A stretch of DNA of 64,000 bases, taken from positions 4,092,001 to 4,156,000 of the forward strand of contig JBHGNT010000018.1 of assembly GCA_043228905.1 (NCBI GenBank). Reading direction: 5' to 3'. Below, one piece after another: positions 55,272 to 64,000 of this stretch (its first letter is position 1; each line of letters opens with the position of its first letter). Origin of the DNA: Azolla caroliniana. Taxonomy: Eukaryota > Polypodiophyta. The position numbers and the translations under genes were made by a program. The notes under the pieces are model-generated. The model had not been told where the DNA came from, searched no databases, and was given only the letters and a program-made list of their open reading frames with translations.

Positions 55272-56413
55272 TTGATCCTCCCCGTCACTGTAAACCGATC
55301 GGATGCAAGTGGGTGTACAAGGTCAAGTACAACGCCGACGGTTCTGTTAACCGGTACAAAGCCCGGTTAGTGGCAAAGGGATACGCGCAAACCCACGGAA
55401 TCGACTACGACGAGACCTTCGCTCCTGTGGCGAAGATGATGACGGTTCGTGTGGTACTGGCAGTTGCTGCGGCAAGGGGGTGGCATCTTCACCAGATGGA
55501 TGTGAAGAACGCCTTCCTTCAAGGAGAGCTTGAAGAAGAAGTCTTTATGACTCAGCCCCCCGGATTTCAATCGGAGATGAACAAATCGGCGGTATGCTGA
55601 CTGAAGAAGTCGCTTTACGGCTTGAAGCAAGCCCCCCGAGCTTGGAACGCGAAGATCACGCACCGGTTGCGTAAGCTGGGGTTTGTTGTCTCTAAGTCGG
55701 ACTCTTCGTTGTTCATCCGGCAAGGCTCTGACGGTCCGGTATGTATACTCTTGTATGTGGATGATTTAGTCATCACCGGACCGGGTCTTCCGGAAATCAA
55801 CCACGTCAAGTCCCAGTTGTTGGACGCGTTCGAAATGAAGGACCTGGGGGACCTCCATTATTTTCTTGGGATCGAAGTGATCCGGACCCCCGACGGCATA
55901 TTGCTCTCACAACGACATTACGTGTTGAATATGCTGTATAAGTTCGGCATGTCGGATTGCCGACCTGTCTCCACACCCCTGGATCAGAACCAGAAGCTCC
56001 GTCCCAACTCCGGACCGGCCTGCAATGAGAAACGGTTCCGACAGGTTGTCGGAAGCCTGATCTACTTAACCATCACCCGACCCGACATCAGCTATCCGGT
56101 CGGCATGGTGAGTCAATTCATGCAGAAGCCGACCGTGGAGCACCTTCAGTGCGCGCAAAGAATATTATGGTATGTCAGCGGCACTAAGGACCGGGGACTG
56201 CTATACCGGCGAGGTATACCCGAAGACCTTGCCGGTTACACAAATGCTGACTGGGCCGGCGATGCGTCTGATCGCCGCTCCACTTCCGGATACATGTTCT
56301 CCATAGGTAGCGCAGCCGTTGCGTGGAGCAGCAAGAAGCAACCCACAGTGGCTTTGTCAAGCACTGAGGCTGAGTACCGGGCCGCTACCGTTGCCACTTG
56401 TGAAGCCATTTAG
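55211..56413 (+). pseudogene. Copia-G reverse transcriptase
   Basis: Continues the polyprotein after the frameshift: '[20 protein letters not shown]', '[12 protein letters not shown]', '[21 protein letters not shown]', TGA at 55598 (expected CGA), 'LKKSLYGLKQAPRAWNAKI', the catalytic 'LLYVDDLVITG' (about 55750-55780), 'FEMKDLGDLHYFLGIEV' and RNase H 'AGYTNADWAGDASDRRSTSGY', 'AVAWSSKKQPTVALSSTEAEYR'. A TAG at 56411 stands for the Trp of 'CEAIW'. Catalytic residues all present. Confidence 0.93.
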
Positions 56414-57424
56414 CTTCGACAACTACTGCGACACTTGCGGATCGAGGTGCCGACCCCGATCCCGATTTACTGCGACAACATGAGCAGCCTGCAGTTCGCC
56501 AAGAACCCTGTGTTCCATGCTCGCACAAAGCACATCGAGGTGCACTACCACTTCGTGCATGAGCGGGTCCTGAGCGGTGAAGTTGACCTACGGTATGTTC
56601 ATACGAATCGGCAAGTTGCCGACATCTTCACCAAGACGCTCGGATCGGACAAGTTGCAGCACTTTACCGACATGCTTGGTGTTCAGCATCTCGACGTGCC
56701 GCACTTGAGGGGGAGAAGCAAGGACAAAGTCTCTACCGAAACGGGCAAAGGCCAACAAACTGTTGAACCCGTCGGTAAGAGGAGAGCCGGAAGAAGAGGA
56801 GACAAGAAGATAAAGGAAGCCAAGTCGGCGAAGGAAGTCGACACATCCGAACAGGTCGGAGCAAGCGGCTGTGAAGAAGAGTTGTGCACTCAGGAAGAGA
56901 AGTGCAAGTTGTGCGGAGGTCATCACGACGGTACTGACCATGATGCGGAGTCGAATGAAGAATTCGATTTCAGTTCACCGGCTGAAGAAGCCGAGGGAAG
57001 CATGGAGAAGGCCAAGACACGGAAGTGGTCCGATGTGGTGAGAGGCTTGAAGCCGGAAGTCGAATCGGAGTGTACCGATTCGGACAAGAGCTGGAATGAG
57101 TCGGAGACAGCTGACTCGGATCAACAGATGGATCCGGATGAGTCGGATCGACTGAAGACCAAGGGGACACGGACACAGCGGAAGTCGATGCCATCGTGGG
57201 AGAACCGACGGATCGGCAAGCACCGGAGTCACAACAACGTAAGTGCTGAGATTGGCCTATTGAGCAGACATGCCGACCGAGAGGGTCGAGGCACGCAGAA
57301 CCAAAGGGGTCGCGGCAAATGGGACCGGACCGGACGAGGAGCGCGAGCAAGGCGGAGTGACGCCAGGAGGAGTCGGTTGAAAGAACCGACTGCCATAGAG
57401 GTCGACACTACGACCCCACCGTAG
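56414..57424 (+). CDS. Copia-G RNase H end plus unusual C-terminal extension
   Basis: The RNase H end has 'YCDNMSSLQFAKNPVFHARTKHIEVH', shown in part, and 'VADIFTKTLGSDKLQHFTDMLGV', where copia polyproteins normally stop within some twenty residues. Here the frame runs on for about 240 residues: Lys/Arg-rich, then a Cys/His cluster 'CTQEEKCKLCGGHHDGTDH', a Ser/Asp/Glu-rich stretch and an RG/RR-rich basic tail, to TAG 57422. The extension lies between a polypurine-tract-like TTGAGGGGGAG at 56705-56715 and the real one at 57432-57442. A zinc or RNA-binding role is a guess. Confidence 0.85.
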   Translation, partial: LRQLLRHLRIEVPTPIPIYCDNMSSLQFAKNPVFHARTKHIEVHYHFVHERVLSGEVDLRYVHTNRQVADIFTKTLGSDKLQHFTDMLGVQHLDVPHLRGRSKDKVSTETGKGQQTVEPVGKRRAGRRGDKKIKEAKSAKEVDTSEQVGASGCEEELCTQEEKCKLCGGHHDGTDHDAESNEEFDFSSPAEEAEGSMEKAKTRKWSDVVRGLKPEVESECTDSDKSWNESETADSDQQMDPDESDRLKTKGTRTQRKSMPSWENRRIGKHRSHNNVSAEIGLLSRHADREGRGTQNQRGRGKWDRTGRGARARRSDARRSRLKEPTAIEVDTTTPP

Positions 57425-57442
57425 GTTGAGCTTGAGGGGGAG

Positions 57443-57849
57443 TGTTGAGCGGCAAGTTCAACCGGAGCCGGATCGGCGGAATAAGCCGGAGCCGGTAAGC
57501 GAGACGGATCGGGCGAAACGGATCGGTATGACGGTGAGCAACCGAACCGGCAAGCAGTGGAGGCCAGGTGCAGTCCGTAATCGGCAGTCCAATCGGAAGC
57601 CTAGAATAGGATAGACTACTAGGTATCTATAGTCTCATAGTAAGTGTCAGATGCTCGTGTGAGCATTGAAATACATGGATGGTACTTCTGTCAGTCCCAA
57701 GAGGACTTGTATAAATAGTGCTACTTAGCACAGTGTGTATGCAGAGTCTTGATATAATTTTGAAATTACGTTATGCTCTCTCTGTCTCTCTCTCTCTCTC
57801 TCTCTGTGTTGTTCTCTGTTTTACGCTTCCGCAAACACTCACGTTTACA
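57443..57849 (+). repeat. 3' LTR of Copia-G
   Basis: 407 bp, partner of 51901-52311. Confidence 0.93.
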
Positions 57850-58284
57850 GGTAGGTTACAGCAGCAGTCTGTTGCCAAGCCACCGCCCGGGGAGCTCTCG
57901 GGCTCGTCATGCGGAGCGGGGTCTTGCACATGAGACCTAGCGGAGACAGCCCTCAACGGTCGACCTCCCCGCACAGAAGAAGAAGAAGAAGAAGAAGAAA
58001 CCTAACTCTAAACCTAACGGTATACCCTCTAACGCAAAATGGGCAACCCTTTCACAAAGGGCGCTCCCTTCCTTTTATTGAACAAGGAGAGGGATGCGTT
58101 ACAATGTGGGATAAATTCCCACTTACATGGGATCGTCTGTCCCGACTTGTCTACTCTTCGGCACCATAAAGGCGCCCTCGTTATTCACACTAAATGTACA
58201 AGGGTGAGCACACGTGCTGCACCCCGCCGATGTAGCCAATGTTTCCCGGTTTCTGCCTTTGGCCGAAATTCTTCACGACACCGT

Positions 58285-59712
58285 TTAGTTCCGGCGTCTT
58301 CGGCACGATAAATTCGAGCCGGATTCCCTTCGAGCGACAATACTCCTCGAACTACCCCCAGTATTCACCTCCGTTATCTGCTCGAACCGCCTTCAGCTTC
58401 CGACTGATTTCTCTTTCCACTCTCGCGTGGAGCCACGTTAACTTCTTCCGGGCATAACCGGGCATTCATTAGGTACAACGTGTTGACCTTCCGGGCCCGA
58501 GCCACAATCAGGCTCCTTTTGCTGAACTTCATAACACCGTTCTGGATGCTATCCGTGTAGCCTTCATCATCTAGCCGACCAACTGATATCAGGTTCAGAC
58601 GAAGCTCCGGAACGTGTTGGACATCCTTCAGCAGCAGCTTGCATCCGATTGGCGTTGTCAACCACACGTCTCCTATGCCGACAATTCGGCATGTACCTTC
58701 ATTCCCCATCCGGACACAGTCGTGGTCACCGGCTGAGTAGGATGAGAAGTATTTCCGATCCGGGGTAAGGTGGAACGACGCTCCGGAGTCGACCACCCAT
58801 CTCATCTCGTCGCCGGCAAGGTTTAACTCACTCTCCTCGGTGATGAGCATCAACTCTTCTTCACTTGCCACGATTGCCGTCATTCCCTTCCGGTCCGGCC
58901 CCTCCAGTCTTTATCGTTTCGGTCGGTGTCCGCTTCGAATTGGTACCATCGGTTTCCTTGTCTTTTCGGAAGTGCCGACAGTTCTTCTGGAAGTGTCCCG
59001 GCTTGCCGCAATAGAAGCAAGTAGGCCTCCCCCTTGACTTTGACCGTGTCCCCGACTTTTCCCGGTTCTGGGGGCTACGGTTCCTTTGTCTTCCGCGTTC
59101 CGATTCGGTAAGGAGCGCTTTGGAGTCGGAGCTCATATCCTTATCTTTTCGATGCGCCTCCTCATCTAGCAAGCTCGACTTCCCTCTTGTTAGGGATAAC
59201 CGTTTCCCTTCCGGCCCGACGTTGCCCAAAGTCTCCCAACTATCTGGGAGGGAACCGAGCAGGAGTAGTGCTAGTACCTCATCGGTGAGAGGTACTTCCA
59301 ATGATGTTGCCTAGTGTATTAGCCCCTGGAAGGCATTCATGTGCTCCGCCATGCTGGAGCCATCTTGGTATCGGAGTCTTACTAGCTTCCGGAATACCGA
59401 AACCTAGTTAACAACATTTTTGTTCTGAAACATAATGTCGATCTTCTCCTAGAGCTGATGAGCCTTGCTCTCTTCATTGAAGTTGTTGTATAGGCTCATG
59501 TCGATGAAGCACCATATGTATGCCGTTGTCTTCATGTGCATCACCTCCCATATCGTGGCGTCGATTTTGTCCGGTCTCTTGTACCCAAACTGAACCGGCA
59601 ACCAAAGATCTTTAACGATGAGCACGTCCCTCATCTTCGACTTCCACATGGAATAGTTGGAGCCGGTGAGCTTGAACATGCCTCCCAACGATTCGTCCAT
59701 TTTCTGTGTCAT
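58285..59712 (-). pseudogene. Copia-F gag, protease and integrase start
   Basis: ATG 59712 gives 'MTQKMDESLGGMFKLTGSNYSMWK' (in part), the usual copia gag opening. Then come broken gag frames, 'EVPLTDEVLALLLLGSLPDSW' and a zinc knuckle 'CFYCGKPGHFQKNC' (about 58990-59030). Protease: 'MRWVVDSGASFHLTP' (58790-58800) with DSGA intact and 'LKDVQHVPELRLNLISVGRL'. After gag-pre-integrase remnants, integrase 'AVRADNGGEYW' and 'TPELNG' end at the insertion point of solo LTR H. Confidence 0.88.
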
Positions 59713-59715
59713 TTC

Positions 59716-59727
59716 GCTCTGATACCA
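59716..59727 (-). other. Primer-binding site of Copia-F
   Basis: TGGTATCAGAGC on the element strand, three bases from the LTR; initiator tRNA-Met. Confidence 0.9.
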
Positions 59728-59730
59728 CTT

Positions 59731-60443
59731 TGACAGGAACACATGCTCCCGATGAACAACGCTCGGCCACAACCGAGCCTAAGATAAAACACCGAAAACG
59801 GATAATGAACGCACGACACAATGAAGAGAAGAGTACACAGGATGTTAACGTGGAAAACCCAAACTAAGGAAAAAACCACGGCAGCCCACAAACTGCAAAC
59901 TATCACTATATCAGAATGTACAATAGTAGAGCACCGAGGCAACGACCTCGACCTTGCTATCTTCGCCATAGGCGGCGGTTACAATAGAGGTAACGACCTC
60001 TTCTTCTCTCTCTCCTTCTCTCTGTACTCTGTTACACGCTCTAATCTTGCGCCAACAAGAATGACAACAACATACTACAGTTCTCAGTTTGCCCTAAGTC
60101 ATATTTATACTAATATGACTTTTCAGCTATTTACAAATATAGCCCCGATGGACTCTCAGAAAACATATTTACAAATATGTCCCTTCATCCGGTGAGCACT
60201 TCTCGCCGAGCCTTCACCATCCAACTCTTGCCGGGTACTCGTCATCCGGTTCTCACCGGGTCTTCTGTAGCCGGGTACTCGTCATCCGGTTCTCACCGGG
60301 TCTTCCGTTGCTGGGTACTCCTCATCCGGTTCTCACCGGGTCATCCGTTGTTGGGTACTTCACATCCGGTTTCGGCCTCGGCCGAGTTTGCTTATCAGTA
60401 CTGTTCTTCTCACTTCCCATCCGGAGGGACCTGTTTCCTAACA
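59731..60443 (-). repeat. 5' LTR of Copia-F
   Basis: 713 bp, partner of 48477-49265; contains about 3.5 units of the 40-bp minisatellite. Confidence 0.92.
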
Positions 60444-60448
60444 GACAA

Positions 60449-61490
60449 GACTTTGTACTTTTTGAAAACTGTGGACATGAAGGATAGACGAGAATTGGGG
60501 ACTCTTCTCGAAGACGATACCCAAGCAAATGGGCTTGTGGCGGACTCGGTTGCGGTGAAGCGAGCATACAATAGGCTCGACAAGCGTCGTCAATGGGTTG
60601 ATGACACCGACTTGGTGGGATTGACTGTTGTGGAGAAAACGAGACAACCGAAAGTAGATGAGCTGCCCAAACAAAGTAACCCCGAAGGAAAGAAGATTGA
60701 TGACAACATCATAAAAGAACTGGCGAAGAAGTTCGAGATGGTTACGCTAGCCAACATGAATCGTCGAGGGCCAAAAGGAAAAGAACCCTTTAGATGCGTG
60801 TGGTGCGATGGCATGGACCACATGAGAAGAGATTGTTCGAGCCTTCGAGACGCCATTCGACAAAATATCGTGTACATAGATGACAATATGACCTGCTCGA
60901 GCGAGACTAGAAGACCCCTACGGGTGAATTTTGGAAGAGGAGGAATGAAGAAAGCTATGGAGGATGCCGATGCGACTCATGTGGATGCGATGCACTATGT
61001 TGCGTCGGCCGGAATAAGAGTCGGGAAAGACAAGACTGAAGCTGCTAGAGCGGGAGCAAAGGTTTGGACTTCCGTTCTCAAATATGAGAAGAAGGGAAAA
61101 GTCACTTCGAACAAAGTAGAGCTTGCGGATCGAAGTGTACAAAGTATAACCGGATGGTCGGATCCAGTGGATGACAACACCATACTCGCGGAGGTGATGT
61201 GCGACAACCACGAGGTGTTCGCCGAAGAAAAGAGAAAAAGAATAGAAGAGCATGGCCCATTAAAAAGACATGAAACAAGGAACGCGAAAAAGAAAGAAGA
61301 TGCGGAGACAAGTCGAGCTTTACAAATGGAGGAACGAGAATCAAGCCGAAAAGGAGAGCCGAGCATACGAGTCGAAGAAACCGTACGATCCATGAAGGTT
61401 GGTATCGAAGACCCCACTCGGAGGACAAGGGCTATGGCTACCTATAAGCTAAGGTCGGACATAGAGCAGACTATCACGGATAGATCATAG
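60449..61490 (+). pseudogene. Ty3-E gag, 3' part
   Basis: Resumes the gag after Copia-F: 'TLYFLKTVDMKDRRELGTLLED', in part, 'AVKRAYNRLDKRRQWVDD', the knuckle 'CVWCDGMDHMRRDC' (about 60798-60838), 'GRGGMKKAMEDADATHVDAMHYV' and 'ITGWSDPVDDNTILAEVMCDN', then a charged helical part to TAG 61488. The frame is open for over 340 codons. Downstream pol is missing because Ty3-I begins at about 61558. Confidence 0.88.
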
Positions 61491-61561
61491 GCTCAAGAGA
61501 CAAGAAAGAAGATAGACAAATGGATGAGTAGTATTAACGGAAAGACTCCATAACTGGTGTT

Positions 61562-61589
61562 GTTCACCTTGAATTCCTTCAAGGTGAAC
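61562..61589. repeat. Perfect inverted repeat in the Ty3-I LTR
   Basis: Arms GTTCACCTTGAA / TTCAAGGTGAAC with a TTCC loop, just downstream (on the element strand) of a TATAAATAG box at about 61594-61603, so it could form a hairpin at the start of the transcript. Confidence 0.85.
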
Positions 61590-61783
61590 TCCTCTATTTA
61601 TACTACATGGCATCCATACTTGTTGCACGCATGTGAATCTACAATAGAGCATGTAGGTATGCATGCATGTGCCAAGTGTAAATACTACAAGGGAGAACTA
61701 TGCACATGATGCTAGCAAAACAATAAAGACCAATTACATACATAGTTGTGTACTAGATATATTGGTTAACCCATGATACTATA

Positions 61784-63286
61784 TTATAACATGGTCATGT
61801 CAAGAGTTCGCATCTTGACATTATCCCCCCTCCGATGCTGCCTTCCCAAATCGGCCGATGATTTGTGGGGATATCGGTGATAAAAATCTTGGACGACCTT
61901 TGGGGCATTTTGTAAATTTTCCGATGGTTCCCACGTGGCCTCAGACATGGGGTAACCCCTCCATAGGACAAGGTATTGCAAGTGTCGATGGTGCCAATGC
62001 GAGTCAAGGATTTGGTCGACCTCGTATTCCTCCCCTGTCGTCAATTGCACAGGTGGTGGTGGAGGGGCCTGACGTCCTAGGAGTTGTGAAGCATAAGGGG
62101 GTTCGAGGAGGGAGACATGAAAAACATCATGAATCCGGAAGTGGGATGGAAGGGCGAGCCGGAAGGCGACAGGATTGATGCACTCGATGATACTGAATGG
62201 TCCCAACTTCTTGTAATCAAGTTTCGCACATGGACGAGTAGTAGAGATGTGTCGACGTAACAACCAGACCATGTCTCCAACGACAAAATGTGGAGTGGCA
62301 GATCAATGGCGATCAGCTTGCTCCTTGTATCGTTCACTAGCAAGACTAAGCTCCAAGGATAAATCATGATGTAGTTCTTCCAAAATGCGAGCACGATCCT
62401 CCACCGAAGGGTTCACGAAAGTGGTAGGAAGGGAAATGTTGAAGCAAGGATGTAAACCATAGTTGACAAAGAAGGGATTGACGTCAGTCGATGCATGGAG
62501 AGAATTATTGTAGGCGAATTCCGAGAGTGAAAGTAAGTTGACCCAATCATCTTGTTGGTAACTAACAGAGCATCGAAGATACTGCTCAAGGATTTGGTTG
62601 ACACGCTCCGTTTGCCCGTCAGTTTGGGGGTGATAAGTGGATGACAACTTGACAGAGATGCCTAAAGTTTGTAGCAGGCGCTGCCAGAAGTGAGAGACAA
62701 ACTGGGTTCCGCCATCGGAGATGACATCATTGGGGAGTCCATGCAAGTGTACTACATTGTTGAGTAGTAGATGCACCATTCCTTCTCCGGAAATGGTTTT
62801 GGAGCATGGAGTGAAGTGAGCCATCTTCGTAAACCGATCGACAACGAACAACACCGAGTCATAGCTATTGACCAAGGGTAGATCAGTTATCAGGTCCATA
62901 GAGATAGAGGCCCAGGGACGACGAGGACATGGAAGCGGCTGTAGTAAGCCGTATGGCCAATGATGAATGGCTTTGGAGCGAACACAAACCTCACAACTCT
63001 TTATGTATTCTCTGACCAACTTCCATGGTTGTGGCCACCAATACCCCCGAGAGACTAGCTCGAGGGTTTTCACGACCCCGAAATGACCTGCAAGTGGGTC
63101 ATTGTGGCATTCCCGCAACACCCGGGTGCGACATGGGCCCTCTGGGACGTATAAGAGATTATCTCGGAACAACAACCACAACCCCTCTTGTATGATGAAG
63201 GTGTCAAGATCCTTCCTTTCGGTCGCCTTGGAGGGGTTTTGTAGACTATCTCGAATCTCGTTAGCGAACGCATCGGTCTTGGACAC
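61784..63286 (-). pseudogene. Ty3-I integrase with chromodomain
   Basis: Zinc finger with 'HNDPLAGHFG' and 'CEVCVRSK'; core 'SISMDLITDLP' (Asp), 'VISDGGTQFVSHFWQ' (Asp) and 'HPQTDGQTERVNQILEQYLR' (Glu). A TGA near 62303 (expected CGA) follows, then 'GDMVWLLRRHISTTRP', 'LGPFSIIE', 'RIHDVFHVSLLEP' and a chromodomain 'EYEVDQILDSHW', 'YLVLWRGYPMSEATWEP', with aromatic residues in place (about 61860-62010). The chromodomain is thought to steer integration to marked chromatin. Confidence 0.9.
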
Positions 63287-63295
63287 ATCAGTGAT

Positions 63296-64000
63296 CTATT
63301 GGAGTAATGAATCATCCTGCAACATACAAGTGGCAAAAAGATGCAATTGGTCGGGTTTCAACAAACGTCTAGATTGTTGAGCATAAGCAGCATCCCCAGG
63401 GCGGAGTGCAAGGTTAGCTTGGCGAGAAAGGGCATCGGCCTTCCCATGTTGGTCACCAGGTCGAAATACGATCTCAAAATCATAGTCGGCGAGAAATGTC
63501 GACCAACGGGCCTGCCTTCGATTCAAAGTACGAGTGGTGGAAAAATAAACTAAATTTTTATGATCAGTCACTACCTGGACACGATGTTGTGCACTAGCCA
63601 ACTAGGGTCGCCATTCTTCAAAGGCAGCAATGATAGTAGCAAGCTCCTTGTCGTATATGGGATAATTGATTTTGGATGCTGTGAATTTCCGGGAGTAGTA
63701 AGCCACTGGGTGCATTAGGTTGGTGTTGTCTGCCTAGGATAAGATGGCACCAATGGCGAAGTCAGAGGCGTCGGTTTCGACTTGGAAGGGTTTTGTGGGG
63801 TCGGCATGTAGCAGCACTGGGGCAGTGATGAATGCGTGTTTGAGTGAGTCGAACGCATTTTGCACCTCCGAGGTCCATAAAAATGGAGTGCCTTTATGGG
63901 TGAGAGCGATAAGAGGTTGTGCTAGGGTGGAAAACCCCCCTTGATGAAGCAACGGTAAAAATTCGCGAAGCCGAGGAAGGATTGCACATCTTTAAGTCGC
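63296..64000 (-). pseudogene. Ty3-I RT end and RNase H
   Basis: At the edge 'DVQSFLGFANFYR' is the RT connection. Then follow 'GTPFLWTSEVQNAFDSLK', 'ETDASDFAIGAILS', a TAG at 63734 (expected CAG), 'HPVAYYSRKFTASKINY', 'DKELATIIAAFEEWRP', a TAG at about 63602, and '[20 protein letters not shown]', ending in another TAG at 63296 before the integrase. All three stops fit C-to-T changes of CAG. Confidence 0.9.

Larger units (their letters stand above)
51901..57849 (+). mobile_element. Copia-G: nearly intact copia element
   Basis: 5,949 bp. LTRs 51901-52311 and 57443-57849 (TGTTGAGC...GTTTACA) differ by few bases. Perfect target duplication GGTAG (51896-51900 and 57850-57854). Primer site TGGTATCAGAGC for initiator tRNA-Met begins at 52312, and a polypurine tract GAGCTTGAGGGGGAG lies at 57428-57442. 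One polyprotein frame has one frameshift and two stops. Youngest insertion of the nest by position. Confidence 0.95.
51553..58280 (-). mobile_element. Solo LTR H, split by Copia-G
   Basis: The two parts 51553-51900 and 57855-58280 join into about 774 bp with TGTCGCG at one end and CTTCACGACA at the other, matching the ends and length of the Ty3-C LTRs (also the shared CCACGGGGGTCTCGAAC block). It is flanked by the 4-bp duplication CCGT (51549-51552 and 58281-58284). Removal restores Leu-Asn-Gly-Leu in the Copia-F integrase. No internal element sequence remains. Confidence 0.85.
48477..60443 (-). mobile_element. Copia-F: copia element nested in Ty3-E gag
   Basis: LTRs 48477-49265 and 59731-60443 (TGACAAGAAC...TTCCTAACA), perfect 5-bp target duplication GACAA (48472-48476 and 60444-60448). 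Removing it rejoins the Ty3-E gag. The minus-strand order is gag, protease, integrase, RT, RNase H; the integrase is split by solo LTR H, which is in turn split by Copia-G. Initiator-tRNA-Met primer site at 59716-59727; polypurine tract complement at 49266-49282. Confidence 0.93.
61558..64000 (-). mobile_element. Ty3-I: chromovirus-type Ty3 retrotransposon, cut by window end
   Basis: 3' LTR at about 61558-61820 (right end GCATCTTGACA; left end uncertain), followed by the complement of a polypurine tract (TTATCCCCCCTCCG, 61821-61834). Then come chromodomain, integrase, RNase H and the end of RT, running off the right edge. Frames are interrupted by TGA and TAG at expected CGA and CAG. Confidence 0.88.

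Overview
The window is nuclear DNA of a land plant dominated by LTR retrotransposons; roughly four fifths can be assigned to mobile elements. Spliceosomal introns, a plant LRR receptor-like protein gene, Ty3 chromoviruses, Ty1/copia elements, a LINE, tRNA-derived SINE heads and primer-binding sites matching plant tRNAs support this. A non-flowering lineage such as a fern or lycophyte is a guess: one Ty3 family (Ty3-C/D/E/H here) has a divergent pol that I associate from memory with mosses, ferns and fungi. Element names used here are local labels.

Layout. 1-3256: remains of an intron-containing + strand gene that joins a ParB-like domain to an N4/N6-adenine/cytosine-type DNA methyltransferase domain; the 3' exons are open, the 5' part carries stops. 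4250-8878: decayed chromovirus Ty3-1 (-). 9560-19850: complete Ty3-2 (-) with both LTRs, a decayed TSD, gag-pol, a solo LTR inserted inside its reverse transcriptase, and a 3.4 kb extra ORF after pol. 20868-28430: a pile of copia fragments (one with two LTRs but no pol) and a truncated LINE. 28598-28741: long perfect-type hairpin. 28817-35995: complete Ty3-C (-) with a tRNA-Trp primer site. 36067-37440: a heptad-encoding minisatellite and the 5' end of Ty3-D (+). 37441-39480: Copia-K (-). 40295-45213: a kinase-less PSKR-like LRR receptor-like protein gene and its tandem pseudogene (both -). 46322-61550: a four-deep nest: Ty3-E (+) gag is split by Copia-F (-), whose integrase is split by a solo LTR (H), which is split by the almost intact Copia-G (+). 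61558-64000: chromovirus Ty3-I (-) running off the end.

A common theme is decay. Most premature stops are TAG at expected CAG (CHG context) or TGA at expected CGA (CG context), and two protease active-site Gly codons became Arg by the same transition, as expected from deamination of methylated cytosines. The items most worth a second look are the ParB-methyltransferase gene, the large coiled-coil extra ORF of Ty3-2, the C-terminal zinc/RG-rich extension of Copia-G lying between two copies of a polypurine tract, the 60-bp-arm hairpin, and the tRNA-Trp-primed Ty3 family with 4-bp target duplications.
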